From Luteolibacter sp. SL250 (GTDB taxonomy: Bacteria > Verrucomicrobiota > Verrucomicrobiia > Verrucomicrobiales > Akkermansiaceae): a DNA stretch of 64,000 nucleotides. The notes beneath the pieces were generated by a model. It saw nothing but the letters and a program-made list of their open reading frames with translations, ran no database searches and was not told the origin of the DNA. Numbering within the stretch: the first letter of the stretch is position 1; every line of letters begins with the position of its first letter. The stretch is from contig NZ_CP113054.1 in assembly GCF_026625605.1 (NCBI RefSeq), forward strand, positions 806,001 through 870,000. Reading direction: 5' to 3'. Positions 7,771 to 15,763 of the stretch are shown here, piece after piece. A program made the position numbers and the translations under genes.

Positions 7771-9768
7771 ATGAGACCGGTAATGCTCCTTCGACTCGTG
7801 GTGGTGATGCTTTCGCTCACGGGCTTCTGCGGTGCGCAGAAGGCGGTGAAGGTCACCAACATCCCCAACGTGAGGGCCATCCCGTACTCGGAGGACCGGG
7901 CGGACGTTTCGGTGGCGACGGAGGGCGTTGTGGTTTGGGTGGATGCGTCCCCGGTGAGGTTTTTCTACATCCAGGACCGGAGCGCGGGGATCCGGGTGGA
8001 GCCGCCACCTGGGACGGAGCTGCCATCGGTGGGGGATTCGGTCCGGATCAGGGGCCGGTTGGCGTGGACGGACAACGGGGTGGAAATCCATCAGGCGGGC
8101 GTCGAGATCCTCGGGCATCCGGGTCTGCCGAAGACGCGGCGTGCGTCCTCCGCCAGCATGGCGACCGGTGCGGAGAACGGTTTGCGGGTGAATGTGCGCG
8201 GCTACCTCCGCCATGCGCAAATGGCGGATGGCCGCCTGCGGCTCACCCTTGATTCCGACGGTGTCCGCATTTCCGTGGTGGTCGCGGATGCCGATCAGGT
8301 GAATGCCGAGGATTTCATCGGCAGGTATGCCTACGCCAATGGAGTGGTCAGTCCAGGGGCGATGCCTGGATCGTTCGAGGTCCTCGTCCCCTCGTTCGAT
8401 CACATGTATTTCCGCAAACGTGAAGCGGGAAGCGGAGGGAAGCCCATCCCCATCTCCGACCTGTTCCGCTACCGGAAAGGATACAACTGGGGTGACCGGG
8501 TGATGGTCCGTGGGCGCGTCATCGGCGTGCTTGGAGGGGAGGTGCACATCAACGACGGCACGGGAGGCATCGTGGTCCGTGGGGATGATCCGGGGCGGTT
8601 CGCCGTCGGGGACTGGATCTCCGCGGTGGGATTCCCCGAGTTCGACGGCGGGGTGCGGGTTTTCTCCGATGCGGTGCTCACGGAAGCCGATCCTTTCGGG
8701 AAAGTGATGCCTGCTGAAGTGAAGGCGTCGGAGCTGTTGGATCCGGCGGCGAACCACCGTTACGTCTCCGTGACCGGAAAGCTGGTGGACTTCATGAACT
8801 CGTGGCCGGCGGGGGCTGGTGGCGAGGGCGGGGCGCCGCTGGTCCTGGTGCTGAACGCCGGAGGAACGGTCTTCGAAGCGATGGTCCCGTCGGCTCCGGA
8901 GGGTTTCTCCCCGGAAGTCGGTGCGCTTCTCCGGGTGACCGGGGTGTGCCAGATCTCACCGGACCAAGGAGGGCGGCCGGGAAGCTTCGCCGTGCTGGTG
9001 TTTCCTCCGAAGGGAGTGGAGGTGGTGCAGGGACCGGGCTTATTCAATGAACGGCGGCTGCTGATACTCCTCTGCGTGACGCTCCTCATTCTCGCCGTGA
9101 CGGCTTTGTGGGCGTACGGCGCGGCGCGGAAGAACGCGGAACTGCTGGCGGAGGTGAGGGAGAGAAAGGCCATCACCGCGGAGCGCGGGCGACTTGCAGG
9201 GGACCTCCATGACACCCTGGAGCAGATGTTGACGGCCATCCACCTGCAGGTCCATTCGCTGGGGATGGAAAAGAACATGCCTGCGGCGGCGCATGAGGGC
9301 GTATCGTCCATCCGTGACCTGGTCAGGCAGTGCCATGTGGAGATCCGCAACTTCGTGTGGGACCTGCGGCCCGCGGCGCTGGAGCACTACGATCTCCCGC
9401 GCGCACTCGAAAGGATGGCGAAGTCCCTTGTCCTGGGCACGCCCACACGCGTCTCCGTGATCCGTCCCGCTCTCCTTGCAAAGATACCCTCATCGGTGGA
9501 GGACAATCTGCTCCGCATCGGCCAGGAAGCGCTGACCAACGCGGTGAAGCATGGAAAGCCGGAGGAGATCACGATCCGGATCGAAACAGTCGGAGCGGAG
9601 CTGCTGCTGGAGATCGAGGACGATGGCGTTGGAACTCCAGGCGAACTGGTTGAAGGGTTCGGCCTGCGCGGGATGAGGGAAAGGATCGGGCGGATCCAGG
9701 GGACGCTGGAGATCCTTCCGGGCCGGGAAAAAGGGATGCTGGTGCGCGTGAAGGTTCCTCTTCCCTGA
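7771..9768 (+). CDS. sensor histidine kinase (NarL-partner, HisKA_3) with periplasmic OB-fold-like repeats
   Basis: Protein of about 665 residues. The start at 7771 (MRPVMLLRLVVVMLSL) supplies a signal sequence. Residues ~25-425 are periplasmic and contain repeated beta-barrel units: FFYIQDRSAGIRVEPPPG...GDSVRIRGRL, and later VHINDGTGGIVVRGDD...VGDWISAVGF. They read like OB-fold nucleotide-binding-type domains found in verrucomicrobial kinases. One TM helix (~429-450, RLLILLCVTLLILAVTALWA) precedes the HisKA_3 box GDLHDTLEQML (His480), then the ATPase N-box QEALTNAVKHG (Asn590) and the G boxes EDDGVGTPG and GFGLRGMRERI. It is convergent with a NarL-type response regulator 9 bases away, its probable partner. 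Signal unknown; the sulfatase neighbourhood suggests a glycan-related cue. Confidence 0.9.
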   Translation: MRPVMLLRLVVVMLSLTGFCGAQKAVKVTNIPNVRAIPYSEDRADVSVATEGVVVWVDASPVRFFYIQDRSAGIRVEPPPGTELPSVGDSVRIRGRLAWTDNGVEIHQAGVEILGHPGLPKTRRASSASMATGAENGLRVNVRGYLRHAQMADGRLRLTLDSDGVRISVVVADADQVNAEDFIGRYAYANGVVSPGAMPGSFEVLVPSFDHMYFRKREAGSGGKPIPISDLFRYRKGYNWGDRVMVRGRVIGVLGGEVHINDGTGGIVVRGDDPGRFAVGDWISAVGFPEFDGGVRVFSDAVLTEADPFGKVMPAEVKASELLDPAANHRYVSVTGKLVDFMNSWPAGAGGEGGAPLVLVLNAGGTVFEAMVPSAPEGFSPEVGALLRVTGVCQISPDQGGRPGSFAVLVFPPKGVEVVQGPGLFNERRLLILLCVTLLILAVTALWAYGAARKNAELLAEVRERKAITAERGRLAGDLHDTLEQMLTAIHLQVHSLGMEKNMPAAAHEGVSSIRDLVRQCHVEIRNFVWDLRPAALEHYDLPRALERMAKSLVLGTPTRVSVIRPALLAKIPSSVEDNLLRIGQEALTNAVKHGKPEEITIRIETVGAELLLEIEDDGVGTPGELVEGFGLRGMRERIGRIQGTLEILPGREKGMLVRVKVPLP

Positions 9769-9777
9769 TCGGGTGCG

Positions 9778-10410
9778 TCACTTCAGTCGGATGATCCCGC
9801 GGCGCAGGGCAACGGTGACGGCCTCCGTGCGGTCCCGCACCTGGAGTTTTCCGAGGATGTTGCGGACATGGGTTTTCACCGTTTCCTCGGACACACCGAG
9901 GATGCCGGCGATCTGTTTGTTCGCCTCCCCCTGTGCCAGCAGCAGGACCAGCTCCTTTTCCCGCGGTGTCAGGGTTTCCGTGCGGTTGCGTTCCTGGAGT
10001 TTTTTCTCGGCCTCGGGGCTCAGCCATTGGCGGCCATCCATCAACGCCGCGATGGCGGGCAGGATCTGGTCGCCGGAGCTGTGCTTGAGGAGATAGCCCA
10101 TCGCACCGGAGTTGAGGGCGGTGTGGATCTCCTCATCCCCGTCGTGGCTGCTGAGGACGAGGATGCGGGCTTCGGGAAATTCCGCGCGGATGCCGCGGAT
10201 CGCTTCCAGTCCGTCGCTGGCCGGCATGCGCAGATCGACCAAAGCGACGTCAGGGCGCGATTCACGGAAGGCACGGATGGCTTCCTCACCGTTTGATGCC
10301 TCCGCGCAGACCCGCAGTTCGGGCGTGCGGGAGATCAGGCTTTTGAGGCCCTCCCTTACGACGAAGTGATCATCGGCGATGAGGATGGTGACGGGACGGG
10401 AATCGTTCAC
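9778..10410 (-). CDS. NarL/FixJ-family response regulator
   Basis: Cytoplasmic response regulator of 210 residues. The receiver domain (1-125) has the acidic pair in ILIADDH, the phospho-acceptor Asp59 in VALVDLRMPASDG, Ser/Thr in LVLSSHDG and Lys in GYLLKHSS. A LuxR-type helix-turn-helix follows (TPREKELVLLLAQGEANK, then VSEETVKTHVRNILGKL). It converges tail to tail with the sensor kinase gene, a common arrangement for a cognate pair. It lies 92 bases downstream of the last gene of the four-sulfatase run on the same strand, so it may be transcribed with them and regulate them. No binding site could be identified. Confidence 0.93.
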   Translation of the reverse strand: MNDSRPVTILIADDHFVVREGLKSLISRTPELRVCAEASNGEEAIRAFRESRPDVALVDLRMPASDGLEAIRGIRAEFPEARILVLSSHDGDEEIHTALNSGAMGYLLKHSSGDQILPAIAALMDGRQWLSPEAEKKLQERNRTETLTPREKELVLLLAQGEANKQIAGILGVSEETVKTHVRNILGKLQVRDRTEAVTVALRRGIIRLK

Positions 10411-10502
10411 GGAGTTTTTGTGAAAGTGACCCGGGGCGGGGGAATCCGCAAACTTTTAGGCCGGTGGCCGGGCGATCTCCCGGCGCTGCCGTTCCGGGGT
10501 TC

Positions 10503-11927
10503 TCAGGGTTCCGGATCGCGCTTGCGCTTGCGCGTGGGTTTTTCCTTGCCGAACTCATCCGGATCCGCGGTGGACGGCACCTTGAAGCCGGTTTCCCGCT
10601 TCAGTTTCTCCAGCTCGCCTTCCAGCTCCAGGCGGAGTTCCGCCTTCTCCGGATTGTCGTAGTGGTTGGTGAGCTCGTAGGGATCCTTTTCGTTCTCGAA
10701 GAGTTGGTTCCACCGCGGGTTCCCCGGGTAGGTGATGATCTTCCCCTTGGTGGAGCGCAGGCCGAGGACGGTGGGGTTGCGGAAGTTCCGTTCGTAGAAG
10801 TATTCGTAGAGGAAGGACTCGCGCCAGCCGGTGGGCGGCTGGTCCTCCAGCAGCGGGCGCAGGCTGCGGCCCTGGAAGGACGCCGGCAGGTCGATGCCCG
10901 CGAGATCCACGATGGTGGGCGCGAGATCGATGTTGAGGACATGCGGGGTGATGTCCCTGCCCGTGATCTTGTGGAACGGGGAGCGGATCAGAAGGGGTAC
11001 CCGCAGGGACTCGTCATAGGCGGAGCGTTTGTCGCCCAGTCCGTGTTCGCCGAGGTAGTAGCCGTTATCGCTGGTGAAGATGACGATGGTGTTCTTGTCG
11101 AGGCCGAGCGCGTCCAGTTCATCGAGGATGCGGCCGAAGCTGCGGTCCGCGCTGGTGAGGGTGCGGAAGTAGTCCAGCATCTTCGGATTCCCCGGGGCGG
11201 AGTTGCGCGTGTCGTTGACGCCCTCCGGGCGGAAGGGGGCTGGTGACTTCAGGTTGGGGACGGGGTTTGCTTTTTCCCCGGCATACTTGTCCTTGAGGTC
11301 GGCATGAGGTTCGCGCGGGCCGTGTACGGACTTGAACCCTACGGTCAGCAGGAAAGGCCGGTCCTTGTTCTCCCGGAGGAAGCCGATGGCGTGGTCCGCG
11401 GAGGCGTCATCGACCCATTTAGGCTCGATGACCTGCCTCACTTCGCCGTCCTTGCGGATGGTGACGGGGCAATCGAAGAATTTCCCCTGGCCCTGGAAGC
11501 TGGCGGAGAAGTCAAAGCCCGGCCGTTCCGGCTGCGTGCCCATGTGCCACTTGCCGATATAGCCGGTGTGGTAGCCGTTCGCCTTGAGGACGGAGGCGTA
11601 GGTGACGCTGTCAGCCGGCAGCGGCGTGTGGTTGTTGGAGACGCCGTGGGTGTGGGCATACTGTCCGGTCAGCAGGCTGGCGCGGCCGGGGGAGCAGAGG
11701 GAGGTCGTGACGAATGAGTTCCGGAAGATGGCTCCCTGTGATTTCAGACGGTCGAGCGCCGGTGTCTCCAGCCAAGGGAAACGGGCCTTCTCTCCCTGCT
11801 CCTTCTGCACGGCGGCGATGGCGTCCCACCGCTGGTCATCGGTGAGGACGAAAAGGAAGTTCGGCTTCTTCGCTTCCGCGAATGCGGACAGGGATGAGGC
11901 GATGAGAAGAAGGAGCGGGAGTTTCAT
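10503..11927 (-). CDS. secreted sulfatase (formylglycine type)
   Basis: Sulfatase of 474 residues with signal peptide MKLPLLLLIASSLSAFAEA. Metal ligands DD in FVLTDDQRWDAI; formylglycine Cys78 in CSPGRASLLTGQYAHTHG; the GKWHMG box; FTSDNGYYLGEHGLGDK. The VLTDDQRWD and GEHG motifs resemble the choline-sulfatase/N-acetylglucosamine-6-sulfatase branch, but I cannot fix the substrate. The C-terminus ends in a short basic tail (KPTRKRKRDPEP). It is the fourth and last gene of a minus-strand run of sulfatases, starting 8 bases after the stop of the previous one, so translational coupling is likely. Confidence 0.93.
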   Translation of the reverse strand: MKLPLLLLIASSLSAFAEAKKPNFLFVLTDDQRWDAIAAVQKEQGEKARFPWLETPALDRLKSQGAIFRNSFVTTSLCSPGRASLLTGQYAHTHGVSNNHTPLPADSVTYASVLKANGYHTGYIGKWHMGTQPERPGFDFSASFQGQGKFFDCPVTIRKDGEVRQVIEPKWVDDASADHAIGFLRENKDRPFLLTVGFKSVHGPREPHADLKDKYAGEKANPVPNLKSPAPFRPEGVNDTRNSAPGNPKMLDYFRTLTSADRSFGRILDELDALGLDKNTIVIFTSDNGYYLGEHGLGDKRSAYDESLRVPLLIRSPFHKITGRDITPHVLNIDLAPTIVDLAGIDLPASFQGRSLRPLLEDQPPTGWRESFLYEYFYERNFRNPTVLGLRSTKGKIITYPGNPRWNQLFENEKDPYELTNHYDNPEKAELRLELEGELEKLKRETGFKVPSTADPDEFGKEKPTRKRKRDPEP

Positions 11928-11935
11928 CGGTGAGG

Positions 11936-14005
11936 CTATTGCTTGCCGAGATTGACGCGCACTCCGCGGATGTTTCCCTTGAACGGGGTGACGGTTTCGT
12001 AAGGTCCGACCGGTGCGCCGCTGTCGGTGCCCACGCTCAGTCCGTCACGCGGGTTGCTGCGGAATAGTCCGCTGAACTCCGCGGTCGCTTCCTTGCCGGC
12101 TGCGGAAAGAGTGACCTTGCCATCGGCGGCGAGCGCGGCTTTCACCTCGACGCCTTTCCCGAACGGACCGGGGATCTCCGCGGTGGCGGTCTGGCCGGCG
12201 CTGCGGATGAAGAAAACCAGCTTCCCTTCCTGGATGGAAAGGGAGATGCCGTGCAGCGTCCCGCCCTGCGCGAGGATGATGCCTTCCTGCCCGTCCTCCG
12301 CATCGATGGTGGCGGTCAGGGTGATCGCGCGCTTCGCCAGGTCCGGAGCCTGGTTGCCCTCCAGCTGGTCGCCCGCCTTCAGTTCGAAGTTCCGCTTGTT
12401 GCTTCCTTTCCCGCCTTTTCCGCCGGGGCCGCGCCAAGCACCAAGAGGCAGGACATCCGCCCGGGCGGCCCAGGCATCCCACTTGGCGGACAGATCCTTC
12501 ACCCTGTCCGGCTTCGAGGAAGCGAGGTCGTTCTGCTCGCTGCGGTCCGCGGCCAGGTCATAGAGCCGCCATGGCTGGTTCTCCAGGGCGACGAGCTTCA
12601 GGTCGCCCTCGCGGATGGCGCGGTTGCCTTCATGTTCCCAGAAGATCGGCTGGGTGCGGCCCAGCTTTTCGCCCTTGAAGGCGGGCAGCAGGCTGACGCC
12701 TTCCTTCGGCGTGATCTTGTTGCCCTTGAACTCCGCCGGATACTCCGCGCCGGCGATGTCGACGGCGGTGGCCAGGATGTCGATCAGGTGACCGGGCTGG
12801 CTTTCCAGCGCGCCTTTCCGCGCGTCCTTGATGACGGCGGGCCAGTGGGCGATGAGCGGGGTGGAGATGCCGCCTTCATCCGTGTAGTGCTTGTAGCGGA
12901 CGAACGGGGTGTTGTTCAGCGTGGCCCATGTCTGGCCGATGAAAACGTCCGACTCCGCATCACCGAGGTTCCTGCCATTGGCTCGTCCGCGGATGCCCGC
13001 CTCCGCGTTGCCGCCGTTGTCACTGAGGAAGAGGATCAGCGTGTTGTCGAGCTGGCCGCGCTCGCGCAGGCCATCCACCAGGATGCCCACGCCCTTGTCC
13101 ATGCGCTCCATCACGGCGGCGTAGATGGCCATCAGGTGGTCATAGTGGTCCTGGTCCTCCGCGGAGAGACTGTCCCAGGCGGGCACCTCCTCCGGGCGGG
13201 GGGAGAGCGGCCATTTGGGATCAATCAGCCCTTCGGCGATCTGCCGCTTGTAGCGTTCCTCGCGGAGTTTGTCCCAGCCCACCTTGAACTTGCCGCGCCA
13301 GCGGGCGATGTCCTCCGCCGGTGCCTGCAGCGGGAAGTGCGGCGCGTTGAACGCATTGTAGAGGAAGAACGGCTTCTTCTCCGCGAGCGCCTCGTCGATG
13401 AACTTCAGGCCGAAGGTCGGCCACAGGTCGCTGGCGTACCAATCCTTTGGCAGTGGGTCGCCGTCACGGCCGACGTCCTTCCCGTTGTAGAAGATTTTCG
13501 TGTTCTTTGAGTCGGGGAAAAAGAACCCGCCCGCCGCGGCGGTGAGCGTGCGGTGGAAGCCGCGCTCCTCCGGCTTCACACCGTGGTTCTGGCCCACGTG
13601 CCATTTCCCGGTCATGGCGGTGAAGTAGCCTGCCTGGCCCAGCACTTCCGGGATGGTGACGCAGGTGTTGTTCAGGCGTCCGGAGTAGCCGGGCCGGATG
13701 TTGCCATTCTCATCCCTGCGCTCTTCCGTCATGTGGCCGACCCCCGCCTGGTGCGCGTAGAGGCCGGTCAGCAGGGAGGCGCGCGTCGGGCAGCAGCGGG
13801 CGCCGTTGTAGAACTGGGTGAAACGCAGGCCGTTCTTCGCGAGCGCATCCAGGTTCGGCGTCTTCAGCTCGCTGCCATACGAACCGAGGTCCGACCAACC
13901 CATGTCATCCACCAGGAAGACGACGATGTTGGGCTTCGTTGGTTCCGCCGCATGAAGCGGCAGGGCGAGCGCGGAAAGGATCAGGAAAAGGCGTGTGGGT
14001 CTCAT
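11936..14005 (-). CDS. arylsulfatase with C-terminal beta-sandwich domain
   Basis: Arylsulfatase of 689 residues. The ATG at 14005 opens a signal peptide (MRPTRLFLILSALALPLHA); the longer frame to 14092 overlaps the preceding gene and has no leader. Motifs: VVFLVDDMGWSDLGSYG, formylglycine Cys71 in CCPTRASLLTGLYAHQAG, TGKWHVGQ and LFLSDNGGNAEAG. From about residue 545 an extra domain of ~145 residues follows (VTLSAAGKEATAEFSGL, GNIRGVRVNLGKQ), a beta-rich concanavalin-like module seen on many Planctomycetes/Verrucomicrobia arylsulfatases of the atsA type. It sits 28 bases after the third sulfatase of the run and 8 bases before the next. Confidence 0.93.
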   Translation of the reverse strand: MRPTRLFLILSALALPLHAAEPTKPNIVVFLVDDMGWSDLGSYGSELKTPNLDALAKNGLRFTQFYNGARCCPTRASLLTGLYAHQAGVGHMTEERRDENGNIRPGYSGRLNNTCVTIPEVLGQAGYFTAMTGKWHVGQNHGVKPEERGFHRTLTAAAGGFFFPDSKNTKIFYNGKDVGRDGDPLPKDWYASDLWPTFGLKFIDEALAEKKPFFLYNAFNAPHFPLQAPAEDIARWRGKFKVGWDKLREERYKRQIAEGLIDPKWPLSPRPEEVPAWDSLSAEDQDHYDHLMAIYAAVMERMDKGVGILVDGLRERGQLDNTLILFLSDNGGNAEAGIRGRANGRNLGDAESDVFIGQTWATLNNTPFVRYKHYTDEGGISTPLIAHWPAVIKDARKGALESQPGHLIDILATAVDIAGAEYPAEFKGNKITPKEGVSLLPAFKGEKLGRTQPIFWEHEGNRAIREGDLKLVALENQPWRLYDLAADRSEQNDLASSKPDRVKDLSAKWDAWAARADVLPLGAWRGPGGKGGKGSNKRNFELKAGDQLEGNQAPDLAKRAITLTATIDAEDGQEGIILAQGGTLHGISLSIQEGKLVFFIRSAGQTATAEIPGPFGKGVEVKAALAADGKVTLSAAGKEATAEFSGLFRSNPRDGLSVGTDSGAPVGPYETVTPFKGNIRGVRVNLGKQ

Positions 14006-14033
14006 GATGGATGGTGTGTGCGGGGCCGGGTTT

Positions 14034-15689
14034 TCACTTTCCGGCGGAGATGAATTCCTCTCTGGAGAGCGAACCATCCTTGTTCTTGTCAAAGCGGGTG
14101 AAGCGTTCCGTCTGGTCCTCCTGGTTGGCCAGGAACTCCTCGCGGCTCAGGATGCCGTCATGGTTCTTGTCCCGGTTGGCGAAAAGTTTCGCCCGGTCCC
14201 GGCCGGCGGCTGGTTTCTTCGTTGCGGTCTCTTTCTCCAGTTCGGTGACCTTGATCTGCTTCTTCGCCTCGGGCAGTGCGGCCAGCTTCGGCTTCAGTGC
14301 GGCCACCGTCTCCGGCTGATCCTTCACGAGGTTGCGGGTCTCCGCCGGATCCGTGCCGTAGTCGTAGAGTTCCCATTCCGCGGTCTCCGGAGCGGCTCCG
14401 GGAGCTTTCCACTCCACCAGGCGGTGGGTCGCGGTGCGCAGGGAGCGTCCGATGAGCGGGCCGCGCGGATAGACCTGATAGACCACCTCGTTCACCGTAG
14501 CGGCGGGGTCCTTCAGCACGGGGACCAGGCTTTTGCCTTCCAGCGCGGGCTTTGATCCTGGATGCGGCAATCCGGTCAGCTCCAGCAGCGTGGGATACAG
14601 GTCAATCGACTGGACGAGCGACTTGGTCTTGCCGCCCGGTGCGGTGACACCCGGTGCCGAGATGATGAAGGGGATGCGTGTCGCCTGCTCGAAGTTGCTG
14701 TGCTTCGCCCACAGTCCATGGTCGCCCAGGTGCCAGCCGTGGTCGCCCCAGAGCACAACGATGGTGTTCTCCGAAAGCCCGAGACGGTCGAGCGCGTCCA
14801 GCAGCTTGCCCACCTGGGCGTCGGTGTAGCTGGTGGCGGCGTAGTAGCCATGGATGAGCTCCAGTTGCTGGGCCTCCGAGAGGTTCCCGGAGTTCTCCGC
14901 GCCACGGTATTGGGAGAGTTCGCCATTCGGCCGCATGGCGGCATCCGGCGCTCCCTCTGGAGCTTTCTGGTATTCCGCCACCTTCAGGTCGGAGCGGGTG
15001 TAGAGATCCCAGTATTTTTTGGGCGCGACGAATGGCAGGTGCGGACGGATGAAGCCGGCGCCGATGAAGAACGGGGTGTCCGGGCGTTCCTTCGCGGCTT
15101 CCAGACGCTTGATGACTTCATTCGCGGTGAGGCCGTCGGCATACGTGTCATCCGGCACATCGGCGGACTCCACCGCCGCCCCACGCGGGGCCTTGCCGTT
15201 CTTCCGCCGGGGTGTGCCTTCCGGTGGCCCGCTGGTGTCCAGCGCGTAGGTTTTTCCGGACGGCTTTACGTGCGGGACGCTCCAGGATGCCGCATCATCC
15301 CCATTGCCGTGGCCGGAGTGGTAGAGTTTCCCCACCGCTTCCGCGCGGTATCCGTTCCTGATGAACTGCTGTGGCAGGGTGATCGCATCCGGAGCCGCCT
15401 TGCGGAAATTCGTCGCCAGATCATAGATGCCCAGTGTCCCCGGAGTGATGCCGGTGAGCAGCGAGTTCCGGGACGGGGCGCAGACCGCTTGGTTCGTGTA
15501 GGCGTGCTCGAAGAGGATGCCACGCGCGGCGAGACGGTCGATGTTCGGCGTCTTCGCGTGGGGATCCCCATACGCGCCGATGAGGGGTTTCAGGTCATCG
15601 ACGGCGATGAGAAGGACGTTCTTCTTCGCCTGCGCGGCAAGCGGGAGTACGGAGGAAAACAGCAGCAGCAGTGAGGTGGGTATTTTCAT
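14034..15689 (-). CDS. iduronate-2-sulfatase-like sulfatase with C-terminal EF-hand pair
   Basis: Sulfatase of 551 residues of the iduronate-2-sulfatase-like branch (VLLIAVDDLKPLIGAYGD, formylglycine Cys70 in CAPSRNSLLTG, YRAEAVGKLYHSGHG). The start at 15689 yields signal peptide MKIPTSLLLLFSSVLPLAAQA. The last ~60 residues carry two canonical EF-hand/dockerin-like calcium loops, DKNHDGILSREEF and DKNKDGSLSREEF, after a Lys/Glu-rich linker. These could bind calcium or mediate docking; no cohesin-like partner is seen here. Second gene of the sulfatase run. The iduronate-2-sulfatase name describes family resemblance, not a proven substrate. Confidence 0.92.
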   Translation of the reverse strand: MKIPTSLLLLFSSVLPLAAQAKKNVLLIAVDDLKPLIGAYGDPHAKTPNIDRLAARGILFEHAYTNQAVCAPSRNSLLTGITPGTLGIYDLATNFRKAAPDAITLPQQFIRNGYRAEAVGKLYHSGHGNGDDAASWSVPHVKPSGKTYALDTSGPPEGTPRRKNGKAPRGAAVESADVPDDTYADGLTANEVIKRLEAAKERPDTPFFIGAGFIRPHLPFVAPKKYWDLYTRSDLKVAEYQKAPEGAPDAAMRPNGELSQYRGAENSGNLSEAQQLELIHGYYAATSYTDAQVGKLLDALDRLGLSENTIVVLWGDHGWHLGDHGLWAKHSNFEQATRIPFIISAPGVTAPGGKTKSLVQSIDLYPTLLELTGLPHPGSKPALEGKSLVPVLKDPAATVNEVVYQVYPRGPLIGRSLRTATHRLVEWKAPGAAPETAEWELYDYGTDPAETRNLVKDQPETVAALKPKLAALPEAKKQIKVTELEKETATKKPAAGRDRAKLFANRDKNHDGILSREEFLANQEDQTERFTRFDKNKDGSLSREEFISAGK

Positions 15690-15763
15690 CTTGGTGGTAT
15701 CGTGGCGGTTCAACATGTCACCGACCCGGCGGGCGGGGCTGAAGTCACGGCGGTGGCAGCGGC

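Noticed and set aside
6261-7880. 539-codon minus-strand open frame opposite the first sulfatase
   Set aside because: Its translation is a mirror of the sulfatase (Leu/Arg-rich opposite the Lys tail) and crosses the intergenic gap.
10441-10502. Terminator between the sulfatase run and the response regulator
   Set aside because: Short GC hairpins exist (CCGGG-N6-CCCGG) but no T-tract follows on the minus strand, so readthrough into the regulator remains likely.
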